The notes under the pieces were generated by a model. It did not search any database. It had not been told where the DNA came from and saw only the letters and a list, made by a program, of their open reading frames with translations. A stretch of DNA of 64,000 bases from Endozoicomonas arenosclerae (lineage in GTDB: Bacteria > Pseudomonadota > Gammaproteobacteria > Pseudomonadales > Endozoicomonadaceae): the NCBI RefSeq assembly GCF_001562015.1, contig NZ_LASA01000076.1, positions 26,578 through 90,577 of the forward strand. Direction: 5' to 3'. This document shows positions 27,730-37,099 of this stretch, one piece after another. Position numbers and translations under genes: made by a program. Position 1 is the first letter of the stretch. Each line of letters begins with the position of its first letter.

Positions 27730-28239
27730 TCAAGAACGCTTTCTATCCAGAACCTGGTAACTGAATTCCAGAGCCTGCTCGTCTTCAGACACCTGATCTT
27801 CACGGGCAGTAACCTCCCAGTCACTGTCATTGATTTCAGGAAAGAAAGCATCGCCATCAAAAGACTTGAAGACTTTGGTCAAATAAAGACGGTCAGCCCT
27901 GTCCAGAGCCTGACGATAAATCTGCTCACCGCCAATCACCATAATTTCTTCATTACCATTGATCATCGCCACGTCTTCCGCCAAAGAAATGGCATCTTCC
28001 AGACTGTGAACAACCTTTACCCCGTCATGGTACCACTTTTCGTCACGGGTAATGACGATATTCGTCCGACCCGGTAAAGGTTTACGCAGAGAGTCAAACG
28101 TCTTCCGCCCCATAATGATGGGCTTACCCATGGTGACAGCCTTGAAGTAACGCAGATCTCCAGGCAGATACCAGGGCATTTTGTTATTGATGCCAATGGC
28201 ATGGTTTTCCGCGACAGCGGCAATCATGGCAATTTTCAT
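27730..28239 (-). CDS. folA: Dihydrofolate reductase
   Basis: Reduces dihydrofolate to tetrahydrofolate with NADPH. The 169-residue sequence shows the standard chromosomal DHFR features: MIAAVAENHAIGINNKMPW (active-site loop), LPGDLRYFKAVTMGKPIIMG, RKTFDSLRKPLPGRTNIV and MVIGGEQIYRQAL. The catalytic acidic residue Asp is in the LPGDL segment. It is divergent from the giant protein gene at 28373. Confidence 0.95.
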   Translation of the reverse strand: MKIAMIAAVAENHAIGINNKMPWYLPGDLRYFKAVTMGKPIIMGRKTFDSLRKPLPGRTNIVITRDEKWYHDGVKVVHSLEDAISLAEDVAMINGNEEIMVIGGEQIYRQALDRADRLYLTKVFKSFDGDAFFPEINDSDWEVTAREDQVSEDEQALEFSYQVLDRKRS

Positions 28240-28372
28240 AGAGTCGCTAATGCATTGAGGTAATCCAGATCAGCAGCCATTGTCGGCCATTTGTCCCACA
28301 CTCACAAGGTCTCTTAAATCCATCAACTAGGGTTTGTCTATAACTGCACATTAATATAAGAGGGATCTTTAG

Positions 28373-31300
28373 ATGTTACCTTCAGGCCAGGACCCGTTCA
28401 GCCAGCTACAACAGCTTGCTCATATTGTTCAAAGCAAGATCACTTCAAAAAAAGGGCATGAAGCTATCGGGCTGGATGCCAATCATAAACCTGTTGATGA
28501 AGGATCCTTCGAAGCAGAACCTCAGTCTTACACAAGCTGGGCGACCGGAGGATACTGGGACACCCGAAGTGTAAAAACCTTTGATGATGCTGCAGCCCTG
28601 GTCATGCCATTACTGCAACAATGTGCCCGAGTAGCCAACGAACAATCCAGAGTCCCGGTTACCGTTATTACCGGACGCAAGATGTCAGCCATATCGATTA
28701 TGGATGAAATCAAAAAGCTGATGGACAGTGACTGGGGCAGGCTTCAGCAGGTCAAGAGAGATGTTTCTCAGTTTATGTCGGGGCTGAGACAATTTGATGA
28801 GCTTGGCAGCTTTACTCTTCCCGATGGGGCCGTTACCCGAGGTCTGGAAAATAAGCAGACATACGAAGCTGAGACCCAGAGAGTCGATCAGAAGTTAGCG
28901 ACTATCGCCAACAAGGCATCACCTGAATATAAAACATGGTCAGCTTATCGTGACTACCTCGATAACATGCACTACCAGGAGCGTATCCGCCTTAAAATTC
29001 AGCGTTCTGTACAGGGTCATGCAGGAGCCGCTAAAGACAGACCCGCCTTCAGGAGAGCATTAAAAGAGCTTTCTAACGACTGTGATCTGGGTAAGTTAGC
29101 CAGCCAAACGACTCTTGAAGGTAAGCCCAGAAACCCATTATCAGTAACCGTCTCTAACCGCTTATTAAACAGCTTGGGAGATGCGGCAACGGACCCTATT
29201 CCTTTGCCAAGAAAAACGGGGACTACAACACCAGAACAGAGTTTGACGTTTGCCAGACAATCCCTCTCCATTCTGATTCATAACTACAGTGATAAAAAAG
29301 TGGCCTTGCGTGGGCCATTATTGGCGTCCATGGCTGAGGAAGCCAGGAAAAACGTGGTCACTGCTCTTCAGGAATGTGCCGCTCCAACGGCAGTAAAGCT
29401 TCAAATGGTTCAGTCCCTTCACACTGAGTTTGGTGAAGAGTTCAAACGTATTCAGAAATTCGGGATAACCCGTGACTTTGACCCACTGGTACAGGAGCTT
29501 GCCGGCCTTAAAAACCGCTGGACACAGAAGGCCAGACAGGAAAAGGAAGAAGAGGTACAACACGCTCAAGCTCTGGAAGAAGCCACTCCACCACCCGCTC
29601 TGCCTCCCAAACGATCTAAAACCCGAGCTCAAGAAGGTCAGAAGCCGAAAGAAGTTACACCCTTAAGACCCCTTGAGCCTGAGAATTATGACTGGATTGC
29701 TAAACCACTGTGGAACCAGATACGCCACGATATGGATACTGCCAACCTGGGCGCCGCATCACAGCAACAATGGCATACCAATTTCCAGGGGGCTCTTAAA
29801 GGTGCTTCACCCGGCACCCTGAAGAGGGCAAAGGATAAGGTTCTGGAGGATATTCGCCAGAAAATAGGAGGTCAGCCTCAGTATCAGGACTACGCAGGTC
29901 CAGTTCTGACACTCCTTGCCCGCCTTGATCAGCAAGATTTTCAGGCAGAAAAAATACGCCCTGCTGCTGTCACTGAAGAGTTACCTAGCCTGGAAGACGT
30001 TACAAAATCCCTTACTGCTCTGCCAAGACTTGAGCATGCAGCATTCAGCAGGGAGCTTTATGCTCAGATCGGTGGTGACCTTACTGCTAACAAGACAGGT
30101 CAGACAGAACAAACTGTCTGGTACCAGTCTATTCACCAATATCTGAAGACTATACCGGCTGATCAACAGCAGGCAGCGCTCGACACAATCGTCAGTCATA
30201 TCGAAAAAGAAATGGCCATAAGTCGTGCTGGTGTTTCTGAAGATCAAAGAAAGCTGGTTCTGGATGTACTCAAGCAGGGAATCAACCCCAAACTTCAACT
30301 CTCAACTGCACCTGGTTTGTCAGCAGCATCGGTTCAATACACGCCTCCAGTCGTTCCTCAAAAACCTTTGGAAGATCCTACAGACTTTGCCGTGCGCCTC
30401 TATCAGAAAATGTCTGAAGACCTGAATGCTGTTGACACTCAATACCAGGATAGCGGGCAACAATGGCATGGCATGCTGCACCAATATCTGACGACTCTGC
30501 CAGAAACAGAAAGAGTCGGTGCTCTTGAGCTTACAAAAGCGGTTGTTGGCTTTCAACTGGAAGACCAATATGGTCACCGGGACAACTTTGCAAGCCTCCA
30601 GAGGGACTTTCAACAGGTTTGTGATCAGGCTCTGAAAGCCAGGTTTGAGAAGGCCACCACACCTAAAGCTACTGCGGCCACTGCCCAGGCAGTGACAGAA
30701 GAGGATAAAAAAGCCACTGAACAGTTTGTATCCGGTTTCTACCAAAAACTGTCTAAGGCTCTTTCTCCTGCCCTGGCGCCAGAAACTCAGAAGGAATGGC
30801 ATCAGGAACTTTCAGCGTATCTTCAGACGCAACCTGCCCAGGCCCATCAGATTCTGATACAACTCAGGCAAAAAATAGAATTTGAGTTAAATCTGGATGT
30901 TGCCAATCACGATCAATACATACCGGTGCTCAACAACCTGCTTGATCAGGCTGGCAGTCAGCATTTTCAGCCTCTAGCCCAGACACTGCCAACTGCGCCG
31001 GTAGCTGCCACACCAGCTCCAGTTCCACAATTAGACTTTCCCAAAGTGGCTGGAGAGCTTCTGGACTATATTCGCCCTCAACTCAGAGCTGGCGAAACTG
31101 GAGATCAGTATCAAAATGAGTGGGCACGCAGACTCAGTACACAACTTCGCACCTTACCCGTTGCCCAGAGAGAGGCTGCGGGCTTTACTCTGATTCAAGA
31201 AGTCAGCAATGCCCTGACTCTGGCCAACATGGATCAGCATACGCCGGTGGTCATTCAGGCCTTCTTCAATGGAATCAGTGGGCAATTCAAGAACGAGCCG

Positions 31301-33646
31301 CTGGTTGCTGCCGTGCCTGCAACAGTTAAACCAACGACGCCTTCATCTGTTGGGCCACTGCCGCAAGCCACCCCTCAAGTTGCAGCCAAGCCCAAAGAAA
31401 AAGCTCCTGCAGTCCCCGTTAAAGATCCAACATTGATCATCGAAGAAGCCATACAGAAACTTCCAGGCAAGCTGCCCGGTGTTTCATTAATCGAAGCCAG
31501 ACCATTCCTCAAAGCTTACTATCAGATAGTGTTTCTCTCGACAGTCGATAATTACGATCTGATTGCTGCCAACCGTCTCAAACGACAGCTGGAAGCTCAC
31601 TTCAGAACCACTCGACAGGGTGGAGGCTTCAACACCTTTGAATACAATGTTATGCAGGAAGTTGTTCAGGAATACATTGCCGGAAATTCTGCAGCCGACG
31701 TTCGGGCCGTTCTGACGCTCACCGATGAAAACACCACACCAGGCCGCTTTAACATGCTTAGAGCCATTCTCCACAGAGCTCTGCAGAATGGTATTATCCG
31801 AAATGAGTTCGTTGTCGGAGATCCTCAGGACCAGGTAAAACAGGAGCAGGTTGAGCTGCTGGAATGGATTGACAATGCGCCAGGCCTTGTTGCCAAACTG
31901 GGACTGCCTCAGGTGAACAGAGGCCGGGGCAGAGTAGACGCCACACTCAATACCATGAAAGACAACATCCGGTTTGATGTTCAGACAGAAATTGCCAATG
32001 CCGTAGAGTTCAATCAATCCGTAGGCAGTCTCGCAACAATAAATGTTGCAGATATAGCCAATAAAATCGCTCGAAATGAACGCCTGACCCGGGCCGAACT
32101 GAATACTATTGTTGTAGCCAGAAAAGCCCTGCTGGATATTCAACTCGGCGTTGGACGACGCTGGCATTCATCCGTGCTATCCCGTCCTGAATACTGGACC
32201 AAGCCCCAGGAACATCAGACTTACCTCAAAATGCTCGAAATTGATCAGCTACGCAGTCCGGAGATATTCCAGGCTCAAAGAGAATGGATTGTGAATGAGC
32301 ACAAGTCTGCAGTAAGACACCCAAAAGTGGTGATCGAAGGGGGTGGCCCTATTGGCTTGATGTCGGCTATCAGTCAATTTGAGGTAGGCGGCAATGTTAA
32401 AGTACTGGAAAAGCGGAAGTTCGACTTCCAGCGTGCCCAGATTCTGCGACTGGATCCCATCTGGATCGGTATGCTGAAGTTTTATCTGGGTGAGAAATTC
32501 TATGAGCTGTTCCGCATTCCAGAGCACCCTGATACGCACAATGCCAGAGGTTTCATTGGTAAGGACTCCTTTGGTGGCCTGACGACCCGGGTTCTGGAAG
32601 CAGCACTTCTGGAAGAACTGCAAACGTTGACCCAGATGGCTCCCAGTAGAGATGCCCTGGAACCTATCGAGCAGTGTGAGCTCACCCGTATAGAAGACCC
32701 TAACGACAATCATGAAGGCTTTACTGTCCATGCTAAAACATCCGATGGAGAACAACGCTTTACAGACGACGTTGAAGTGGTGATTTGTGCCGGGGGTAAA
32801 GGCAGTTCAACCCGAAACCGGTATCTGCCATCCAAAGTGGTCACTAATGAAGAGTATTACGGAGTCTGCACCTGGGAAGGTGCCGATGTCCAAACTGATG
32901 AATTTGGACACTTTGATGACTTCCGCCAGATGGTGGTTTGTGACCGGAAATTCAGAGATGAGTTTGCACGACAACTGAATGATAATGATTCAAACCGACT
33001 CCTTCGGGAAATGTCTCCCAAGGGACAAGCTGCTGCTCAAAAGATTATTGGCCCGGCTAACCGGACCTTCACCACCCTGTCTGGTCGCATTGCTGGAACT
33101 CCTCTACAGACCCGCTGTTTTGAGAACAAAGAGCAGTTCTATATAGGGATGGAGATACCCTCACAGATCAAGGACTACCTTGCCGATGCACAAAGAGTTC
33201 TGCTGGCAGATGGCGCTACAGAGGATGATGTTAGAAAGTTACAGTTCCTGATCCGAACCGCCTGGTTCCAAACGGTTGCCAACTCCTATGGGGTTGATGA
33301 AAAACTCAATGCCAGAAAAGGTGCCATCAACAAAAAATTCGCCGCCACTTTCTCTGTTGCCCAGGACCGAACCGAAGACAACGTTGTCTATAAAGGTGGC
33401 AAGCGTCCCTTGATGATCACCGCTGCCGGTGATGCTGCTGCAAGCCCTCACTTTATGAGTGGTACAGGACTGACCAGCGGACGCCAGCATATTCTGGATG
33501 ACAAAGCCTACACCAAACTTCTGGCAACAGGTGCTTCTCACATTGTTATGGAGACAGAAGCCGACGATCTCAGAGACAAGTCCGACAGGACTGCCGTCTT
33601 CGCCATAAGTCGGGGTAGTCCTTTCCTCCAGCCCCTCAATAATTGA
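28373..33646 (+). CDS. Giant repeat protein with C-terminal MICAL-like FAD monooxygenase domain (1757 aa)
   Basis: Residues 1-380 are paralogous to the next gene product (shared TRSVKTFDDAA / YRTVKTFDDAS near residue 60). Then come Pro/Lys linkers and five helical repeats of about 100 residues (starts near 434, 549, 661, 773 and 882), each with LY..I / Q..WH..L..YL. A further helical region leads into an FAD-binding domain with GxGxxG at 1323-1328 (VVIEGGGPIGLM), VLEKRKFDFQRAQIL, CAGGK at 1472-1476 and GDAAASPHFMSGTG from 1686. The VEKR..F.R, AGGK and late GD..GTG pattern resembles the hydroxylase of animal MICAL proteins, which oxidise actin methionines, more than typical UbiH-type enzymes. 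There is no signal peptide. RBS AGAGGGA precedes the ATG. The actin target and host delivery are inference. Confidence 0.85.
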   Translation: MLPSGQDPFSQLQQLAHIVQSKITSKKGHEAIGLDANHKPVDEGSFEAEPQSYTSWATGGYWDTRSVKTFDDAAALVMPLLQQCARVANEQSRVPVTVITGRKMSAISIMDEIKKLMDSDWGRLQQVKRDVSQFMSGLRQFDELGSFTLPDGAVTRGLENKQTYEAETQRVDQKLATIANKASPEYKTWSAYRDYLDNMHYQERIRLKIQRSVQGHAGAAKDRPAFRRALKELSNDCDLGKLASQTTLEGKPRNPLSVTVSNRLLNSLGDAATDPIPLPRKTGTTTPEQSLTFARQSLSILIHNYSDKKVALRGPLLASMAEEARKNVVTALQECAAPTAVKLQMVQSLHTEFGEEFKRIQKFGITRDFDPLVQELAGLKNRWTQKARQEKEEEVQHAQALEEATPPPALPPKRSKTRAQEGQKPKEVTPLRPLEPENYDWIAKPLWNQIRHDMDTANLGAASQQQWHTNFQGALKGASPGTLKRAKDKVLEDIRQKIGGQPQYQDYAGPVLTLLARLDQQDFQAEKIRPAAVTEELPSLEDVTKSLTALPRLEHAAFSRELYAQIGGDLTANKTGQTEQTVWYQSIHQYLKTIPADQQQAALDTIVSHIEKEMAISRAGVSEDQRKLVLDVLKQGINPKLQLSTAPGLSAASVQYTPPVVPQKPLEDPTDFAVRLYQKMSEDLNAVDTQYQDSGQQWHGMLHQYLTTLPETERVGALELTKAVVGFQLEDQYGHRDNFASLQRDFQQVCDQALKARFEKATTPKATAATAQAVTEEDKKATEQFVSGFYQKLSKALSPALAPETQKEWHQELSAYLQTQPAQAHQILIQLRQKIEFELNLDVANHDQYIPVLNNLLDQAGSQHFQPLAQTLPTAPVAATPAPVPQLDFPKVAGELLDYIRPQLRAGETGDQYQNEWARRLSTQLRTLPVAQREAAGFTLIQEVSNALTLANMDQHTPVVIQAFFNGISGQFKNEPLVAAVPATVKPTTPSSVGPLPQATPQVAAKPKEKAPAVPVKDPTLIIEEAIQKLPGKLPGVSLIEARPFLKAYYQIVFLSTVDNYDLIAANRLKRQLEAHFRTTRQGGGFNTFEYNVMQEVVQEYIAGNSAADVRAVLTLTDENTTPGRFNMLRAILHRALQNGIIRNEFVVGDPQDQVKQEQVELLEWIDNAPGLVAKLGLPQVNRGRGRVDATLNTMKDNIRFDVQTEIANAVEFNQSVGSLATINVADIANKIARNERLTRAELNTIVVARKALLDIQLGVGRRWHSSVLSRPEYWTKPQEHQTYLKMLEIDQLRSPEIFQAQREWIVNEHKSAVRHPKVVIEGGGPIGLMSAISQFEVGGNVKVLEKRKFDFQRAQILRLDPIWIGMLKFYLGEKFYELFRIPEHPDTHNARGFIGKDSFGGLTTRVLEAALLEELQTLTQMAPSRDALEPIEQCELTRIEDPNDNHEGFTVHAKTSDGEQRFTDDVEVVICAGGKGSSTRNRYLPSKVVTNEEYYGVCTWEGADVQTDEFGHFDDFRQMVVCDRKFRDEFARQLNDNDSNRLLREMSPKGQAAAQKIIGPANRTFTTLSGRIAGTPLQTRCFENKEQFYIGMEIPSQIKDYLADAQRVLLADGATEDDVRKLQFLIRTAWFQTVANSYGVDEKLNARKGAINKKFAATFSVAQDRTEDNVVYKGGKRPLMITAAGDAAASPHFMSGTGLTSGRQHILDDKAYTKLLATGASHIVMETEADDLRDKSDRTAVFAISRGSPFLQPLNN

Positions 33647-33670
33647 TTCAGGACGCATGGAAGCAAAGTA

Positions 33671-36600
33671 ATGAATCCGGATTTCAGTCAGTTCAACCAG
33701 TTAAAAAGCATCTATCACCGGGCTGAGTCATTGGCCCAAAAAAACCAGGGACACACTCGACTGGGAATTCATACTGACCATCAGATTGTCTCGGAAGATG
33801 AGTTTGAGCCAGAGCCACAGTCTACATTAAGCTCCTGGACTCTGGGTTACATGGATTACAGGACCGTGAAGACCTTTGATGATGCCTCACGGAACCTGAA
33901 AGAAACTCTTGAATCATGCACGACTGCTGCCCGTGACTTCTCAGGTATGTCAGTGTCTGTTCTGCTTACACCAAACATGTCCAGCCAGGCCATCTCCCAG
34001 GAAGGCCGAAAACTGGTTGAAAGTGAGTGGGGGCAATTCCAGGACTTACATAAATCCGTGGTCGACTTTCTTCAGCAACTTGATCAGCTCACTCCTGCCG
34101 ACGATCAGGATGCTCACACTGAAGAGACTCTGAACTATTTCAAGAATAAAATGCTGATCAGCTTCAACGAAAAGTTGAAGAGTGTAAAAAACCCCAGGGT
34201 TTTCAGGTCAAAAGTAGCTGCGCTAGCCAGAGAACTGAATCATTTGGGAGCACCCGTAGAGGGTGGCTCAAAAGTCAGGGAGACACTGGTCAACCGTCTT
34301 CTTAATGGGCTACATGACCTGGCCATTGAACCAACAGCCATTCCGGCTGTTCCCGCTGATACAGGCTTAAGTGACCGAATGGGTTGTGCCCTTGAGATTG
34401 TCAGGGCAACCAGCGAATCCTTCGACCATGGCATGAGAGGCCAGCAGATTCGAACCCATGCCCAGAAAGCTGCGGCACAACTCGAGAAAGTGCTGAAAGG
34501 CTGTGAGATTAAGGACAGAGAAAAGCTGGTACTGCTGTCAGCTCTGGACGGTCAGCTCACTGAACTCTCTCGCCGAAACAGAAACCTGGCACTTGATAAC
34601 CAGGCCATGGATCCATTGATCAGGACTATTAACGCAGCCAGACACCTGATCAAGACTGAAACCGATGAAACGGATTCTCAACCCACTTCTCTGAGTCATG
34701 ACGTCCATGTACTCATCGAAAAATCGACATCAGCTCCCGATGATGCAATAGACCTCTCTGAAGTTGCAAAGCAATCTGAGCAGTTTTTGAAAGAAAAGCT
34801 CAGTAGCCTGACAGAAGAAGAAACGGTCACTGTGTTGTCCGATCTGACAGGTGATTTGCTCACCACCTTACCCAACCAGTCCCCAATGACTCAACGGGCA
34901 ACGAAACTGGTATTAAAAACAGCGGAAGCATTAACACCGAAAAAAACCGAGTCCGAACTGGCCAGAAAACTGCCTCACCAGGACTTTGCTGAAACTTTGT
35001 CGCGTAAAATTGTTTTTGATTGCTCACGAGGTCACACCGGAAGAAATCATCAACGACAATGGTTTGAATCACTTAATGAGTACCTGAAAGGTTATCCTGA
35101 CAACGAACACCCTGAAGTAGCAGGCCATGTACTCAAACGCGCTGAAGCAGCACTGAGATCTGCTGTGACACCCGAGAAACAGGCAGCTTTGGATAACTGG
35201 GATGAGGTTAAAGCAGCTCTGGAATTACCCCCAAAAGCCCGTCCAAAGCTGGCAGCCCGGGAGCTCCCTGTTCATTTAGACACACCGGATGACTTGCTAA
35301 GGCGCGAACCAACTCCTCCCACTCATTTGGCTACTGCGCAAGGCGTTTCCCGAAAAGCCACCCGGGATGATGAAACAATCTTCACAAATCTCTGGGCACA
35401 AATTAACAAGGACATCAGCGATAACAGGGCAGGACCTGACGAGCAAAAAGTCTGGTTCGATCTACTGAATGACTATCTGCAGCAGTTTGATGAGGCCACT
35501 CGTTATGAAATCTTTGGGCTGGCCCAGGCTCAAATCCAGATACAAATGAATGAGCAGGCAGAAAGGTACCCTACTTTTGCCAACCAACTTGAAACCGTTG
35601 ACTCAGCCCTCTTAATGACACTGACAGGTCACTTCCAACCTGTACCAAGTTCATCTACACCAGGATTATCTATTCCACTTGAAGCCCAGGTTCTTCAAGT
35701 AAAGCCCACTGTAAAACCGGTGTCGCCCATTCAGAGCTCAGATCATCAAGCGTTAGTGGGTGCACTGTTCCGACAAATAAAAGGTCATTTGCTGACTCAG
35801 GGTGCCACTCCTGAGAGCCAGTCCCAATGGCATCAGGCATTGGCCGGGCATCTATATGACTTTGATGACAGTCAACGACCCGCGATCGTTCAGCATGTTG
35901 TGGAAAGTGTGCAAGCCCAATTAACGGTAGAGGCGGGAGAGCATGACGAATTAAAAGCGTTTTTACCGATGGTAGAAGAGGTTTTACAGCAAGGCATCAG
36001 TCTGGACTTCAAACCTGTAGATCCACCAGCGCACTCTGTCATTAGACAAGAACCAGTCTCTGTAGAGAGCACAATTCTACCAGAGCATATGATTCCTGAA
36101 GCTTCACCAGTGGCACCCTTAGTTCCAACGTCCAAAACAAAAACACAGAAGGCCACTACTGAATGGCCTTCATTTAACGGACATCAGCTCGGTCTTCAGG
36201 CAGGTATTCTCTTTGAAACCCCCAGACACCTTCTGGTAGGAATGGATGAAAGGGGAAACCTGACTTTCAACGAACAGTTAACCCCTGAAGTCGAAGCCCA
36301 GATTGCCAGCCTGCAAAAAGGCATGGAAGCTTTTCTCATACAGCAGATTTTTCCTGCTGCGGGCCCTTCCATGGACTATGAAAGAAGAAACAGATTAAAC
36401 CTTCCAGCTCAACCAGAGCAATGCACCGTCGCAAAGCTTCAGGAAATAATCGGAATCATTGCCGGCAATCCTCTGGCTATTAATATGCTGACAGTAGAGC
36501 CTCCTTCAGAAGATGTTCGTAGACGTTTTGAACAGTGTGAAGGCAAAGCCATGGTGATTGGCTGTGGAGCCGCGCATGAAGGTCATAAGGAACTGCATCC

Positions 36601-37090
36601 TGCAAAAACCACGTTTACTGCAGATCTTAATGCCAGCATGCTGCCAGACCTTCATGGCGATGTCAGCACCATGATCCATATGCTTCCGGATAAAGAACAG
36701 TTTTCAACGGTTTATTTTGAACATATTAATGGCATTGTTTTTTCAGACCCGGATCAGATGGTGGCCACTTTGAAGAAGTGCCATTCACTGCTGAAACCAG
36801 GCGGTATTATGATTATCGTTTCCGGAGCCTATGACCTGACCAAGAAAACACAACAGGGCGACGTACGACATATTATGGTTGAAAGCCTGACTGCAGCAGG
36901 CTTCAACGACTTTAAATACGGCAGGCAGGATGAGGTCAAAGAAGCTTTCAGAATGCTTAAGCAGCACGAAGATGTTTTCCCTCAAATCACGGCCGCATGG
37001 GATCAAGTGAAAGGTACCGATGCGATACCTGTCAGTGAAGATGCCATGCATTATCTGGGAATCGTGATGGTTGCCCTGAAAAAGAAATAA
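33671..37090 (+). CDS. Giant repeat protein with C-terminal class I methyltransferase domain (1139 aa)
   Basis: A paralogue of the preceding protein, 24 bp downstream, so probably the same operon. The N-terminal 370 residues align with those of the neighbour (LGYMDYRTVKTFDDAS, SEWGQFQDLHKSV, VNRLLNGLHDLA). Three helical repeats follow (about 430-528, 565-663, 689-785) with the same Q..W....L..YL core. The C-terminal domain has SAM-methyltransferase motifs: VIGCGAAHEG from 962 (motif I), TADLNASMLPDLHGD (post-I acidic), STVYFEHI and SLLKPGGIMIIVSGA. The substrate is unknown. There is no signal peptide or membrane segment. Confidence 0.83.
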   Translation: MNPDFSQFNQLKSIYHRAESLAQKNQGHTRLGIHTDHQIVSEDEFEPEPQSTLSSWTLGYMDYRTVKTFDDASRNLKETLESCTTAARDFSGMSVSVLLTPNMSSQAISQEGRKLVESEWGQFQDLHKSVVDFLQQLDQLTPADDQDAHTEETLNYFKNKMLISFNEKLKSVKNPRVFRSKVAALARELNHLGAPVEGGSKVRETLVNRLLNGLHDLAIEPTAIPAVPADTGLSDRMGCALEIVRATSESFDHGMRGQQIRTHAQKAAAQLEKVLKGCEIKDREKLVLLSALDGQLTELSRRNRNLALDNQAMDPLIRTINAARHLIKTETDETDSQPTSLSHDVHVLIEKSTSAPDDAIDLSEVAKQSEQFLKEKLSSLTEEETVTVLSDLTGDLLTTLPNQSPMTQRATKLVLKTAEALTPKKTESELARKLPHQDFAETLSRKIVFDCSRGHTGRNHQRQWFESLNEYLKGYPDNEHPEVAGHVLKRAEAALRSAVTPEKQAALDNWDEVKAALELPPKARPKLAARELPVHLDTPDDLLRREPTPPTHLATAQGVSRKATRDDETIFTNLWAQINKDISDNRAGPDEQKVWFDLLNDYLQQFDEATRYEIFGLAQAQIQIQMNEQAERYPTFANQLETVDSALLMTLTGHFQPVPSSSTPGLSIPLEAQVLQVKPTVKPVSPIQSSDHQALVGALFRQIKGHLLTQGATPESQSQWHQALAGHLYDFDDSQRPAIVQHVVESVQAQLTVEAGEHDELKAFLPMVEEVLQQGISLDFKPVDPPAHSVIRQEPVSVESTILPEHMIPEASPVAPLVPTSKTKTQKATTEWPSFNGHQLGLQAGILFETPRHLLVGMDERGNLTFNEQLTPEVEAQIASLQKGMEAFLIQQIFPAAGPSMDYERRNRLNLPAQPEQCTVAKLQEIIGIIAGNPLAINMLTVEPPSEDVRRRFEQCEGKAMVIGCGAAHEGHKELHPAKTTFTADLNASMLPDLHGDVSTMIHMLPDKEQFSTVYFEHINGIVFSDPDQMVATLKKCHSLLKPGGIMIIVSGAYDLTKKTQQGDVRHIMVESLTAAGFNDFKYGRQDEVKEAFRMLKQHEDVFPQITAAWDQVKGTDAIPVSEDAMHYLGIVMVALKKK

Positions 37091-37099
37091 CTGCAGTCG

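Noticed and set aside
31487-32167. 226-codon frame antisense to the FAD giant gene
   Set aside because: It lies inside a convincing coding sequence and shows no family features.
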